A DNA stretch of 34,710 nt from Acanthopleuribacter pedis (GCF_017377855.1 NZ_JAFREP010000057.1:1-34710); one strand, 5' to 3'. Shown: positions 1 through 8,754, counted from the stretch's first letter. Notes: generated by a model not told the origin, from the sequence alone. A program made the numbers and translations.

Positions 1-2
1 GC

Positions 3-134
3 GTATCCTGCACTTTATGCGGTGTCGACCCGAAGAAGTATCTGTCGGAAACGATTATGCGAATCCGCAACGGCCGCGGCTTTCAGCTTCCCTATGCATT
101 TGCCAATGAGCACGAGACCTTCAACCTGATCTAG
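3..134 (+). CDS. IS66-type transposase, C-terminal fragment (5' part lies outside the window)
   Basis: The open frame enters from the left edge and ends at a TAG at 132-134. It encodes about 43 residues, including CGVDPKKYLSETIMRIRNG and a final NEHETFNLI. A Cys/Gly-Val-Asp-Pro...Tyr-Leu...Arg-Ile pattern close to the stop is typical of the C-terminal element of IS66-family TnpC transposases (family knowledge). Only the tail is visible, so I cannot say whether the full gene is intact. No matching inverted-repeat end of the element could be confirmed downstream. The assignment is from motif memory only; another transposase with a similar tail is possible. Confidence 0.6.
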   Translation, partial: VSCTLCGVDPKKYLSETIMRIRNGRGFQLPYAFANEHETFNLI

Positions 135-202
135 CGTTGGCTCGTGGTTCTAGCTTAAAGGAAGCGAGGGCGCGTTTTTGCCTGCTCGTTGGTAGGCTTA
201 CG

Positions 203-262
203 TTTAAATGAAGCATGGTCCGCGCATGGCGGTGTGCGTGTACCTTCAGCACACGCCGGATC
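203..262 (-). repeat. Dispersed ~60-bp repeat with hairpin, copy 1
   Basis: Read on the minus strand this copy begins GATCCGG, then forms a hairpin (CGTGT, 9-nt loop, ACACG). It continues with CACACCGCCAT, a GC-rich block, and ends TTCATTTAAA. Copies at 343-403 (plus) and 20383-20442 (plus) share the same ends but have different, still self-complementary hairpin stems. It is arranged inverted to copy 2, so the pair forms a roughly 200-bp element with inverted arms beside the IS66 remnant. Confidence 0.65.
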
Positions 263-342
263 AGCCCACAAGTGAAGATTGCGGTGTCTTGGGCGAAGAC
301 GGGGAACAATTGCGTGTAACATAGCGGGGGTGGCGGGGGCTT

Positions 343-403
343 GATCCGGTTCGTCCTGAAGGGACGAGCACACCCATAAGCGGGGCCCACCCTTCATTTA
401 AAT
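343..403 (+). repeat. Dispersed ~60-bp repeat with hairpin, copy 2
   Basis: It begins GATCCGG, then a TCGTC...GACGA hairpin with loop CTGAAGG, then CACACCCATAAGCGGGG, and ends TTCATTTAAA. It is the inverted partner of copy 1 and is related to copy 3 at 20383-20442. The stretch 135-556 holds these two copies and the terminator near 510-535 but no convincing gene. The two overlapping minus-strand frames there are low-complexity and lack a ribosome-binding site. Confidence 0.65.
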
Positions 404-509
404 GTTCGCCGAAGGCGGACCTCAACCCGCTGTCCTGTAAGGACTAATTATGGCAGCGAAGGGTCGGGCCCTTTGAAAAAGGGGCCTACCCTGGCTCACC
501 GCGGTACCC

Positions 510-535
510 AAAAAGCAGGCACTGAAGGTGCCGGC
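510..535 (-). terminator. Probable terminator of the moxR-bat operon
   Basis: On the minus strand, just past the batE stop, GGCAC-CTTCA-GTGCC forms a hairpin extended by an outer GC pair. It is followed by TGCTTTTT (plus-strand A run at 510-514). Its location 20-45 nt after the last bat gene supports rho-independent termination. The stem is short. Confidence 0.5.
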
Positions 536-556
536 AAAAGAGTGCTTTAACACCGG

Positions 557-1288
557 TTAAATCCGTTCCAAACTACTCTGGGGAACCCAGCCGTTGTAAC
601 CGTTGGCCAAACGGATGCGGTACCAGCCCGGTGTCTCGTCCAAAATCAGGCAGCGGATGCCCTCGTGGATGGTGAAATTCACCGTCTCGCGCGCTTGCGG
701 CCCCGCCAATACGGGAACCTTCTCCGCCAAAATAACCGCAAAATCTTCGCGCACCAATTGACGGTGCTGCAAAAAGGCGGTGCCCATCAGCAACAAACCC
801 AGCAGCGCCGAGACAACCAGCAGGTAACCCGCCCACTTTCCAATGTCCGGTTTCGCGATGATCAACAATGACGCAAAACCCGCGATCACCAAGGCCATCA
901 AACACGACCAAAACACCACCGAATAGGGGATGCGGTGCCACACGAAATTGATGTGACTCAAAAAGGCCTCGTCCTCGTTTTCGATGATGGGGTCCTCGCG
1001 GTTCTGGTTGGCGATATCCAAGTTGTTCTGCACATCAGCATCACCTGGCAAAAACTTTTGCGCACGGTAATAGTGCAACACCGCTTTCCCCAGGCGACCG
1101 TCTTTGAAATAGGCGTTGCCCAAATTGTAGTGCAGCTTGCCGTTGCTTTGACCCTCGGCCAGGATCGCCTCGTAATGGTCAATCGCCGCGGCCCATTGTT
1201 CCTGCTGGTAGGCCGCGTTGCCCTGCTGCCAGGATTCCTGCGGCGTGCTCCAGCCCCAGGTCAAACACATCAGGAGTGCCAGTGTCAT
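557..1288 (-). CDS. batE: BatE-like TPR and SH3-domain membrane protein
   Basis: This 243-residue protein is the last gene of the bat operon. The N-terminus (MTLALLMCLTWGWS) resembles a signal sequence. Residues about 17-110 contain TPR-type repeats (for example WQQGNAAYQQEQWAAAIDHY and NLGNAYFKDGRLGKAVLHYY). Two hydrophobic segments lie at about 120-170, and a bacterial SH3-like domain at about 178-243 ends in GYNGWVPQSSLERI. TPR-TM-TM-SH3 is the known BatE architecture; the family is thought to act at the membrane or periplasm in stress tolerance, with unknown biochemistry. Its ATG overlaps the batD stop as ATGA, indicating translational coupling. Confidence 0.85.
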   Translation of the reverse strand: MTLALLMCLTWGWSTPQESWQQGNAAYQQEQWAAAIDHYEAILAEGQSNGKLHYNLGNAYFKDGRLGKAVLHYYRAQKFLPGDADVQNNLDIANQNREDPIIENEDEAFLSHINFVWHRIPYSVVFWSCLMALVIAGFASLLIIAKPDIGKWAGYLLVVSALLGLLLMGTAFLQHRQLVREDFAVILAEKVPVLAGPQARETVNFTIHEGIRCLILDETPGWYRIRLANGYNGWVPQSSLERI

Positions 1289-3066
1289 GCCATCACCTCA
1301 TCGCAGGTTTTGATTGCGGCCTTGGCCTTATCCAACAATTGGTCGCGCGAGGCCGCGCTGCTGCCGGTGTAGCGTGCCATCTCGATGGACTCGATACAGG
1401 CCGCCACCGCTTCGCAACCCTCGGTCGGGTAACCCTTTTTCTCAAAGGTGGTTCGGATGATCTCCAAACTCAAACCCTGACCGGGTCGGTCCCATTTATC
1501 GCCGAAAAACGACATCATCGCATCGTGAAGGCCTGCATAAAAGGCCTCGCCTTCTTTGTTCGACAAGCCGGAAACCTGCTTGAGGAACTGCTTGTATGCG
1601 AAACGCCCGCGGTTTGCATGGCGAAAGGCCAAGCCGCGGTGACGCAGGCTCAACCCCAGGAACAGCAATAAATCCGCAAACAGAACCGCGCCCGCGAGTT
1701 GCGCCAATACCATGGGGGAGGTCAACCGCACGGTTGTGCCGATCTCGCCCAAATCGCCCAGCTTGATGTAGCTCAAGTTCTGTTCCGCGATGATCTCGCC
1801 CCGTTCGCGACCGGCCGTCAGGCGTCCGCCGTCCAGCACTTCGCCGGGCAACACATTGATGGACAGGGCTTTCTCCGGGGTCATCCGGTATTCTTTTTTA
1901 TCGGGGTCAAAGAAACTCAGTTGCGGCAAGGCAATGCTTTGCTCACCCGCATTTTTGGGGACCAGCGCGTACACCCAACTTTTGCGAGCAACCATGCCGC
2001 CTTTTTTCTCGGTGTCCGGTGTGCCGCCGGGATAGATCTCAAAGTCGCGCTTCAAGTACTCCAGGTCGAAATCCCGCACCGCGGTGAAGTTTCCGTTGCC
2101 TTCGACGATCAGCTTCAACGAAAGCGATTCGCCCTGCTTCAGTTCGTTTTTGTCCAGTTCACCCTTGAGCTTAAAGGTACCCACCAAATTGGTGAACCCG
2201 GCGGGTTTGCCCTGGTCCGGTAGCGGTTTGATCTCCAATTCCAAGGCGTTGGTGAAGCGTTCGACCATTTGCCGATTGGCAAAAAAGCTGTTCCCCACTT
2301 GCACGTTGAGGTTAAAGCGTGTTTCCGGGATCTTAAAGGTGCCTGCTTTGTTGGCGTAAAGGACGCGTTCGGCCAAGGTGTCGACCTGGTAGCGCTTGTT
2401 GTCGCGAATCGCCGTGTCTTGCCAGGTCTCGCGGTCGACGTCTTCTACCCAAAAATCGGTGAAATCGGGAAGGTCCATGGAGGAACCGTTGCCGTTGATG
2501 TTGAGACCCTGGGTGCGGTAGACCTTAATCGCCAGGGGAATCGCCTCGCCCAGGTAATAGGTATTACGGGGGGTTTCCATTTCGGCAAAGATCTCGTATT
2601 GCTGACGTTGTTGCCGTTGGGGTGGGTCGGAGAAGGAACTCCACGGGGAACGGCGCTGACCGCGCGGCACCGAGGTCACCTGATCACCCACGGTGATTTG
2701 TACCGGTTTGCTGGTATAGCGCTCGCTACCAACCTGAACGGTTTGCGCGGGAAAGGTAAAGGTTCCCTGCTTGTTGGCGCGCAGGTAATAGGTGTAGCTT
2801 GTCACGCTGCTGACGACCCCGTTTCGGATCGAGGTTTGGGAACTCGTCGACGGCTGCGATTGGATCAGGCGGAAATCTCCGCCGTCGAAACCGTTCGGGA
2901 AGGAAGGCGCTCGCCCACGCGGCCCATTGCTGATGGTGATTTGGAACTTCAGCGTTTCATTGATGCCGATCTCACGCGGGCTGACGTCCAGCGTCACCTC
3001 GGGTTCCTGTGCCCCGAGCAACGCCACCCAACCGGCTACCAACAAAAATGTGAGGGTGCTTCTCAT
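1285..3066 (-). CDS. batD: BatD-like protein (oxygen-tolerance family)
   Basis: This protein is 593 residues long. I chose the ATG at 3064-3066 over a farther upstream frame start because it begins a clear signal peptide (MRSTLTFLLVAGWVALLGAQ) and has AAAGGA upstream. The mature part starts EPEVTLDVSPREIGINETLKFQITI, the usual BatD opening of Ig-like beta domains for periplasmic protein contacts. A hydrophobic segment (LAQLAGAVLFADLLLFLGLSL) near residue 470 anchors a cytoplasmic helical tail. Length and layout match BatD (family knowledge). It starts 2 nt after the batC stop and overlaps batE by 4 nt. Precise role unknown; inferred partner of the VWA proteins BatA and BatB. Confidence 0.85.
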   Translation of the reverse strand: MRSTLTFLLVAGWVALLGAQEPEVTLDVSPREIGINETLKFQITISNGPRGRAPSFPNGFDGGDFRLIQSQPSTSSQTSIRNGVVSSVTSYTYYLRANKQGTFTFPAQTVQVGSERYTSKPVQITVGDQVTSVPRGQRRSPWSSFSDPPQRQQRQQYEIFAEMETPRNTYYLGEAIPLAIKVYRTQGLNINGNGSSMDLPDFTDFWVEDVDRETWQDTAIRDNKRYQVDTLAERVLYANKAGTFKIPETRFNLNVQVGNSFFANRQMVERFTNALELEIKPLPDQGKPAGFTNLVGTFKLKGELDKNELKQGESLSLKLIVEGNGNFTAVRDFDLEYLKRDFEIYPGGTPDTEKKGGMVARKSWVYALVPKNAGEQSIALPQLSFFDPDKKEYRMTPEKALSINVLPGEVLDGGRLTAGRERGEIIAEQNLSYIKLGDLGEIGTTVRLTSPMVLAQLAGAVLFADLLLFLGLSLRHRGLAFRHANRGRFAYKQFLKQVSGLSNKEGEAFYAGLHDAMMSFFGDKWDRPGQGLSLEIIRTTFEKKGYPTEGCEAVAACIESIEMARYTGSSAASRDQLLDKAKAAIKTCDEVMA

Positions 3067-3068
3067 GA

Positions 3069-3902
3069 CTACCAGTCCTTTGCCTTGGGTGGATGTTTGC
3101 CGATTTTGCGTTTTTGATAATCTTTTTGCTGCTGTTTCTCTTGCTCGGCGAGGGCCTCGAAAATCTGGTCCTTCCACTCGTCAATGTCCTTTTCTTTTTG
3201 GTCTTCGGGACGGTCGGGCCGCGATTCATCTTCTTCTTCCAGCTTGCGCGCCTCATCAGGCAACTTATCCTCGTCTTCCATGCCCTGCTGTTGACCCTGG
3301 GGCGTGTTCTCTTCGATTTGTTGCCCTTTCTCTTGCTTGGCTTTTTCCTGCTGCTCCTGCTCTTGGTGTGGCAGGTTCGGCTGAGGCGCTTGCTCCGATT
3401 GATCCGTCTGCTGCTGTTGCTGTTCCTGGTTCTCTTGCTGCTGTTGCTGTTGTTGCTGTTGTTGCTGCTTCAAACCGCGCAAGGCCAGCTCGAGGTTGCG
3501 TTTGGCGTCGATATCGTCGGGATTGCGGCGCAGGTAATCAACATAACTTTTGATCGCGTCTTCGAATTGCTCGCCACGCATGTGCATGTTGCCTTTGTTG
3601 AAACGCGCCCGTTTCTGCGCCTCGTCATCGGCACCGCGCATGGCTTTGTTGTAAAACTCGTCGGCCTTTTCCGCCTCGCCCATCTTGGCATAGGTATTCC
3701 CCAGGTTGTAGGCCACCACCGGGTCGTAAGGATTTTGCTCGTACAGCTCTTGGTACTTTTGGAGCGCTTCCTCGTACTTGCCCTGTTCGTAGAGGCGATT
3801 GGCCTCGTTGTTCTGCAGTGGGGTTTGTCGATCCAAAAGATCTTGGGCCGATACGGGGATCATCAGCAAAAGCAGGCATAGGCCCGCCCATCGCGGTCTC
3901 AT
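3069..3902 (-). CDS. batC: BatC-like TPR protein with glutamine-rich tail
   Basis: This protein is 277 residues long with signal peptide MRPRWAGLCLLLLMIPVSAQ. TPR repeats lie at about 30-140 (LYEQGKYEEALQKYQELYEQ; VAYNLGNTYAKMGEAEKADEFY). A tail from about 145 to 277 is extremely rich in Q and E, with an uninterrupted run of about 11 Gln near 146-156, and then turns acidic and basic. TPR plus low-complexity tail between BatB and BatD is the BatC pattern. The start has AGGAGG about 8 nt upstream, and the ATG overlaps the batB stop (ATGA). The poly-Gln codons mix CAA and CAG, so the run is not a pure trinucleotide repeat. Confidence 0.85.
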   Translation of the reverse strand: MRPRWAGLCLLLLMIPVSAQDLLDRQTPLQNNEANRLYEQGKYEEALQKYQELYEQNPYDPVVAYNLGNTYAKMGEAEKADEFYNKAMRGADDEAQKRARFNKGNMHMRGEQFEDAIKSYVDYLRRNPDDIDAKRNLELALRGLKQQQQQQQQQQQENQEQQQQQTDQSEQAPQPNLPHQEQEQQEKAKQEKGQQIEENTPQGQQQGMEDEDKLPDEARKLEEEDESRPDRPEDQKEKDIDEWKDQIFEALAEQEKQQQKDYQKRKIGKHPPKAKDW

Positions 3903-4933
3903 CCATGCACCTCCTGAGTACGACGCAATTTCTTAAAGGAACGATGACCAAGACTGTAGGCGCTGATCAGAAAAGCCAGCGCAATCAACAGCGGATATTG
4001 AAAACGGTCTTCCATGGTTTGTCCGCGCCGCGAACTGAATTCGGCTTCTTGGGCGAGGTTTAGTGACTTGTAAATCTGGCTGAGTTCGATGCCCGCCTCT
4101 GAAATGCGGTAATAATCGCCGCCGCCTTTGGTGGCGATCTCCTGGAGTGCTGCTTCATCTAATTGAGAAAAAACAATGTGGCCCTGTCGGTCGGTTTTGT
4201 ACACGATTTCGCCGTTTTCCTCGCCGATGGGAATGCGCGAGCCGGATTTACCCGGGTTGCCGATGCCGATGGTAAACACCGTCATACCGTTGTCGCGCGC
4301 CTCGGCGACGGCCGCGTTGATATCGCCCTCGTGATTCTCGCCATCGCTAAAGACCACAAGAACGCGCTGAGCCGTGGACTTGGCGCGCGTAAACACGCGC
4401 CCGGCCTCGCGAACGGCCGAGGGAATATCGGTTCCCGGATCGGTGATGATGCCAGGCTCCAAACTGTCGAGGAACAGGCGAACCGAACCGTAATCCAAGG
4501 TGAGCGGGCAATAGGTAAAGGCACTTCCCGCGAAGGCAATCAGACCGACGCGGTCGCCTTCCAACAAGTTGAGGAACTTATCCACCTGCTGCCGCGCGCG
4601 CGCCATGCGGTTGGGCGACACGTCGTCCGCGCTCATCGAGGCCGACACATCGACCGCGATGATGATGTCGATCCCGCGTGCTTTGGCTTCTTCCAGTTTG
4701 GTGCCCCACTGGGGACGGGCCGCGGCGAGCACCAAAAACAGGGTGCCCAGGCTCAGCAAGATGGTGTACGCCAGGCGCCGTTCAAAACCCGCGCCCATCA
4801 CCATGCCCGGCTTTTCGTTTACCGTCATATGGCTTAGCTGGGCCTTGCGTTTACGTTCTGCGTAAACAAACACCGCGATCAGGGTGGGCACCAAAAAAAG
4901 CAGGTACAGCAGGTTGGGTTCGGCAAATCTCAT
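3899..4933 (-). CDS. batB: BatB-like von Willebrand factor A membrane protein
   Basis: This protein is 344 residues from the ATG at 4931-4933, preceded by GAGGA; the longer upstream frame has no membrane-protein character. Residues 5-24 and 53-72 are hydrophobic. The VWA domain starts at about 90 with the metal-binding MIDAS motif DVSASM (95-100) and a later FSDGENHEGD. A C-terminal transmembrane segment (PLLIALAFLISAYSLG) is near 318. This is the two-helix, VWA, one-helix plan of BatA/BatB proteins, whose VWA domain faces the periplasm and is thought to be acted on by the MoxR/DUF58 pair (family knowledge). It begins 23 nt after batA ends and overlaps batC by 4 nt. Confidence 0.85.
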   Translation of the reverse strand: MRFAEPNLLYLLFLVPTLIAVFVYAERKRKAQLSHMTVNEKPGMVMGAGFERRLAYTILLSLGTLFLVLAAARPQWGTKLEEAKARGIDIIIAVDVSASMSADDVSPNRMARARQQVDKFLNLLEGDRVGLIAFAGSAFTYCPLTLDYGSVRLFLDSLEPGIITDPGTDIPSAVREAGRVFTRAKSTAQRVLVVFSDGENHEGDINAAVAEARDNGMTVFTIGIGNPGKSGSRIPIGEENGEIVYKTDRQGHIVFSQLDEAALQEIATKGGGDYYRISEAGIELSQIYKSLNLAQEAEFSSRRGQTMEDRFQYPLLIALAFLISAYSLGHRSFKKLRRTQEVHG

Positions 4934-4956
4934 GAAGGGTCCTCGCGGATGTGGGA

Positions 4957-5916
4957 TCAGGGTACTTTGCGGCAGAAAATTTGGTTGAGCAACACTTCGA
5001 GCAGAAGCAAGGCGGCGCCGCTCCACAGGAACCAGTGAAACAACTCGTCCCAAAGGGTGTAGTTGCGCACTTGAACCTCGCTTTTCTCCATGGCGTCAAT
5101 TTCTTCATAGACGCGCTCCAAATCAGCCAACGACTTGGAGCGGAAAAACCGGCCACCCGTCGAAGTGGCGATGTCGCGCATCAGGTCCTCGTTGACGTCG
5201 GTTTGGTTGGGGGTCCCGAAGCCGATCGTATACACCTTGACGCCTTCGCTTTTGGCGATGTCGGCCGCGGTTTTCGGCGCGATGTTCCCCGCCGTGTTGT
5301 CGCCGTCCGTCAGCAGAATCACTACTTTCGATTTGGCGTCGCTTTTTTCCAGGCGACCGACCGCGGTGGCCAAGGCGTTGCCGATGGCCGTGCGGCGCAA
5401 TTCCTCGGGGAACAACTCCATGGTGATGTCTTCAAGCGCGGTTTGCATCAGGGCGTAATCAACTGTCAACGGGCAGCGGGTCAGGCTATAGGTTCCGAAG
5501 GCGATCAGTGCCATGCGGTCGGATTGGCGGCGTTCGATGAACCCGGACATCACCATCTTGGCCGCGTCCAACCGAGAAATGGAGCGGCGACCGTCGCTCA
5601 TGTCCCGCTGTGCCATGGTGCCGGAGACGTCCAATACCAGGGCGATATCCACCGCAAAGGTGTTAATTTCCTGAAGTTCTTGTCCTGCTTGGGGGCGTGC
5701 CAGCGCGATGATCAGCAACACCAACGCCGGGTAACGCAACCAATGGATGTGTGGCGAAATGCGGGCACGCCAACTTTTGGGTAGGTTTTCAAGGAACGGC
5801 CCGCCGCTAAACAACAGTGAGGCGCGTCCGCGTCGGTTGCCCCACAGCCGTAAACCGAGCAGGATCGGCGGCACCACCAACAGGAGCAGGTACCATGGAT
5901 TAGCCAACTGCCACAT
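4957..5916 (-). CDS. batA: BatA-like von Willebrand factor A membrane protein
   Basis: This protein is 319 residues long. Hydrophobic segments lie at 6-22 and about 60-74. The VWA domain carries MIDAS motif DVSGTM (96-101) and a second metal-site segment LLTDGDNTAGN. A C-terminal helix (LFHWFLWSGAALLLLEVLL) is near 290. It is a paralogue of the next gene; BatA and BatB are normally adjacent. The start has AGGAGG 7 nt upstream and lies 17 nt inside the preceding gene, so the two are translationally linked. Calling this one BatA rather than BatB follows gene order, not a decisive motif. Confidence 0.85.
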   Translation of the reverse strand: MWQLANPWYLLLLVVPPILLGLRLWGNRRGRASLLFSGGPFLENLPKSWRARISPHIHWLRYPALVLLIIALARPQAGQELQEINTFAVDIALVLDVSGTMAQRDMSDGRRSISRLDAAKMVMSGFIERRQSDRMALIAFGTYSLTRCPLTVDYALMQTALEDITMELFPEELRRTAIGNALATAVGRLEKSDAKSKVVILLTDGDNTAGNIAPKTAADIAKSEGVKVYTIGFGTPNQTDVNEDLMRDIATSTGGRFFRSKSLADLERVYEEIDAMEKSEVQVRNYTLWDELFHWFLWSGAALLLLEVLLNQIFCRKVP

Positions 5917-6880
5917 GGTCGTCCTCCTGTTTGGGCGCCGGGGTTTCCTCGCTGCGCGGTTTCAGATGCTGCACGATTTGGTAGGCGCGGTTGACGTTCT
6001 CTTGGTTTTCGGATTCCACCGGTTCGTATTTTGCGAACTTCACCGAATCACACAGCTCTTGGAAAACCCGGTTGAGCCCGATCAGTTCCGCCGAAATTTC
6101 GGGATGATCCTCAAACCACTGTTCCAGTTCGAAGCTCGTCATTTCCTCGGCGTTAATCCCGTAAAGGCGCGAATAGTAGTGGCGGATAATGCGGTTAATT
6201 TCCACATAAAATTCTTTGACGCGGCCTTCCTTGAGCAGCGAACCGGAGGTCACCGTTTCCAGGCTCTGCATCGCCTCGTCGAACGGGGGCAGCGCCGGTT
6301 CGGCTTTGACCACCACCGGTTTGGGTTGGCGCCAGCGGTGGAACAAATAACCCGCGACTGCCAAAACCGCGACCACCACCAAGATCGCCAGGATCATCAG
6401 CAGCGGGGACACTTTTTTGTCGAGGTTTTCCCGGTCATCGGCCATTTGCTGATCGTTTTCGTCCGCCAAAACACCTTCCACGACCACCATTTGCTCCGGC
6501 GTGTAGAAGGTTTGCGGCTCGGCTGCGCCACCGCGGCTGCCGGTCAAAGCCAGCTCCGGGATAATCATTTCACCGGTATCGTAAAAAGCCAGAGACAGGT
6601 CCAGTTGCACTTGGTGTTGCGGGTTGTCGGGGGCGGGGGGGATGTCGCGCCATTCGGCCGAGAGGATGTGGGCCTCGCCGAGTTTTTCTTCGGGCAAGGT
6701 CCGGTCGAAGGTCCAGTCGCCGTCGTGGTAAATGCGGACCGTAAGTTGGACCGCATCGCCGATGGCCGCCTTTTCAAGGCTGATATCCGTGGTGATCTCG
6801 GGATCGGCGGCCGTCGCAAATGGGAGCAACATCAAAAAAGCCGCGGCCAAGATCGTGCGGCGCAAGGTTGGTGGTTGCAT
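5900..6880 (-). CDS. BatD/DUF4381-like membrane protein of the bat operon
   Basis: This protein is 326 residues from the ATG at 6878-6880, which overlaps the DUF58 stop as TGATG; a TTG one codon earlier is less likely. A signal peptide (residues about 1-24, ending ATAA) leads into an exported beta-rich part of about 140 residues similar in style to BatD domains. A strong transmembrane helix (LLMILAILVVVAVLAVAGYLF) lies near 165-186, and a cytoplasmic helical tail contains EINRIIRHYYSRLYGI and SFELEQWFEDHPE. In many moxR operons a DUF4381 protein sits between DUF58 and the first VWA gene. This one has the anchor and tail of that type plus an extra exported domain. Function not known. Confidence 0.7.
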   Translation of the reverse strand: MQPPTLRRTILAAAFLMLLPFATAADPEITTDISLEKAAIGDAVQLTVRIYHDGDWTFDRTLPEEKLGEAHILSAEWRDIPPAPDNPQHQVQLDLSLAFYDTGEMIIPELALTGSRGGAAEPQTFYTPEQMVVVEGVLADENDQQMADDRENLDKKVSPLLMILAILVVVAVLAVAGYLFHRWRQPKPVVVKAEPALPPFDEAMQSLETVTSGSLLKEGRVKEFYVEINRIIRHYYSRLYGINAEEMTSFELEQWFEDHPEISAELIGLNRVFQELCDSVKFAKYEPVESENQENVNRAYQIVQHLKPRSEETPAPKQEDDHVAVG

Positions 6881-7758
6881 CAACGTCGCATCTCCCTCAT
6901 CTTGAAGAAATTCATTAAGGCGGTGTCGTAGTCTTCACCGCACTCCAGCGGGATGGTATCGACCCGCGACTTTTTGAGTGTCTGCAAGGTGTTTTGGCGA
7001 ATCGCCTTGGCTTGGCGGATGTAGGCCTCACGCACCCGTTTGCTGCCGAAATCGACGTAGGTCTCGTGACCGGTTTCGCCGTCTTCCAGCACGTAAAGGC
7101 CTGATTGGGGCGGTTCCAGTTCCCGTGGGTCAACCAGGGGGATGGCCACCAGGTCATGGCGCCCGCGCACAAAACGCAGGGGTTTCTCGTAACCTTGGTC
7201 GAGGAAATCGCTGATCAAAAACACAACTGCTTTGCGTTTCACAATCCGCGAAAAATAGCTCAGCGCCTCGCCGATGTCGGTTTTGACGCGTTTGGGCTCA
7301 AAAGCCAAGATTTCGCGAACCAGGCGCAGCACGTGTTTTTTGCCCTTTTTCGGCGGGACAAACAGTTCCACTTGGTCGGTGAAGATCAAGCAGCCGACCT
7401 TGTCTTGGTTGCGAATGGCCGAGAATGAGAAAAGGGCCGTGAGTTCCGCCGCCAAATCGCGCTTGGCCTTGCTGCTGGAGCCGAACTCTTGGGAGCCCGA
7501 CATATCAGCCAGGATCATGACCGTCAGTTCCCGTTCCTCCGCGAACTTTTTGATGAAGGGTTCGCCGCCGGAGCGGGCCGTTACGTTCCAGTCGATGGCG
7601 CGAATATCGTCGCCGGCCTGGTAGGCGCGTACCTCGGAAAACTCCATGCCTTGGCCCTTAAAAGCCGAGTGGTATTGACCGGCCAGGGTTTCGTCGACCA
7701 TTTTGCGTGTTTTGATTTCGATACGCCGAACTTGGCGAATAATTTCCTTGGCGTCCAT
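6880..7758 (-). CDS. DUF58-family protein of the MoxR operon
   Basis: This protein is 292 residues with no signal peptide. It contains the DUF58 signature around residues 49-77 (AGDDIRAIDWNVTARSG, then FAEERELTVMILADMSGSQEF) and a VWA-like fold C-terminal to it with DMSGS as a MIDAS-like motif. DUF58 proteins are nearly always encoded beside MoxR ATPases and are thought to be substrates or co-chaperones in metal insertion or assembly of VWA proteins (family knowledge). It starts 3 nt after the moxR stop and overlaps the next gene by one base, so it is part of the same transcript. Confidence 0.88.
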   Translation of the reverse strand: MDAKEIIRQVRRIEIKTRKMVDETLAGQYHSAFKGQGMEFSEVRAYQAGDDIRAIDWNVTARSGGEPFIKKFAEERELTVMILADMSGSQEFGSSSKAKRDLAAELTALFSFSAIRNQDKVGCLIFTDQVELFVPPKKGKKHVLRLVREILAFEPKRVKTDIGEALSYFSRIVKRKAVVFLISDFLDQGYEKPLRFVRGRHDLVAIPLVDPRELEPPQSGLYVLEDGETGHETYVDFGSKRVREAYIRQAKAIRQNTLQTLKKSRVDTIPLECGEDYDTALMNFFKMREMRR

Positions 7759-7761
7759 GGC

Positions 7762-8754
7762 CTAGGGCACCTCAACCTCGTCAAACAGTGTTTGGATAAC
7801 CTCTTCACTGGTGACGTTTTCGGCCTCGGCCTCAAAGGTTAAGCCGACGCGGTGGCGCAAAATGTCGAAACCGATGGCTTTGACGTCCTCGGGAATCACG
7901 TAACCGCGGCCGCGGATAAAGGCATGGGCGCGGGCCGCGTTGAGGAGGGCGATACTGGCGCGCGGGCTGGCGCCGAAATCGATTAACTCGGTGAGTTTGG
8001 CGAGGCCGTGGTTGGCTGGTTCGCGGGTCGCGAAAATCAGCTCAATAATATAGTCGCGAATGCGGTCGTCCACATAGATTTCGCCGACCACCTCGCGCGC
8101 GGTGAACACGTCTTGGGGGGTGGCCATGGTGTTGGTCTCGATTTTGCCCCCGCTGGTGAAGCGATCCATAATGTCGCGTTCCTCGGCTTTGCTGGGGTAA
8201 CCCACGTTGAGTTTCAACATGAAGCGGTCCACTTGCGCCTCGGGCAGGCGATAGGTCCCTTCTTGCTCAATCGGGTTTTGGGTGGCCAGAACCAGGAAGG
8301 GTTTGGGCAGGGGATAGGTGGTATCACCGATGGTGACCTGCTTTTCCTGCATCGCTTCCAACAGCGCCGACTGAACCTTGGCCGGGGCGCGGTTAATTTC
8401 GTCGGCCAAAACCAGGTTGGCGAAGACCGGACCTTTTTTGGGTTCGAAGGTGCCGTCCTTTTGGTTGTAAATCAAGGTACCCAAAATATCGGCGGGCAAA
8501 AGGTCGGGCGTGAACTGAATACGCTTAAACGACATATCCAAGGTATTGGCCATGGTGTTCACCGAAAGCGTTTTTGCCAGACCCGGCACACCTTCCATGA
8601 GCACGTGGCCGCCGGTAATCATGCCGATCATGAGGCGGTCCAACATGTAACGCTGGCCGACGATGACCTTGCGAATCTCCATCATGACGCCGTCAATAAA
8701 TTGATTGTGTTTTTTGACCTTTTCGGTAACTTCTCGGATTGTTTCTTCGCTCAT
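7762..8754 (-). CDS. moxR: MoxR-family AAA+ ATPase
   Basis: This protein is 330 residues long. Walker A is GVPGLAKT at 55-62, Walker B LVLADEINR at 114-122, and sensor 1 lies in FLVLATQNPIEQEGTYRLPEAQVDRFM. The last is the hallmark of the MoxR family, including its arginine-finger region. The C-terminal lid contains the usual GASPRASIALLNAARAHAFIRGRGYVIPEDVK. MoxR ATPases act as cytoplasmic chaperones for the VWA proteins encoded beside them (family knowledge). It is the first gene of the eight-gene operon; GAGG lies about 9 nt before the ATG. Its upstream promoter would lie within 8755-9199, where I could not pick a convincing box. Confidence 0.92.
   Translation of the reverse strand: MSEETIREVTEKVKKHNQFIDGVMMEIRKVIVGQRYMLDRLMIGMITGGHVLMEGVPGLAKTLSVNTMANTLDMSFKRIQFTPDLLPADILGTLIYNQKDGTFEPKKGPVFANLVLADEINRAPAKVQSALLEAMQEKQVTIGDTTYPLPKPFLVLATQNPIEQEGTYRLPEAQVDRFMLKLNVGYPSKAEERDIMDRFTSGGKIETNTMATPQDVFTAREVVGEIYVDDRIRDYIIELIFATREPANHGLAKLTELIDFGASPRASIALLNAARAHAFIRGRGYVIPEDVKAIGFDILRHRVGLTFEAEAENVTSEEVIQTLFDEVEVP

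Noticed and set aside
155..397. Minus-strand small genes beside the IS66 remnant
   Set aside because: Two overlapping frames translate the inverted repeats and have no initiation signal.
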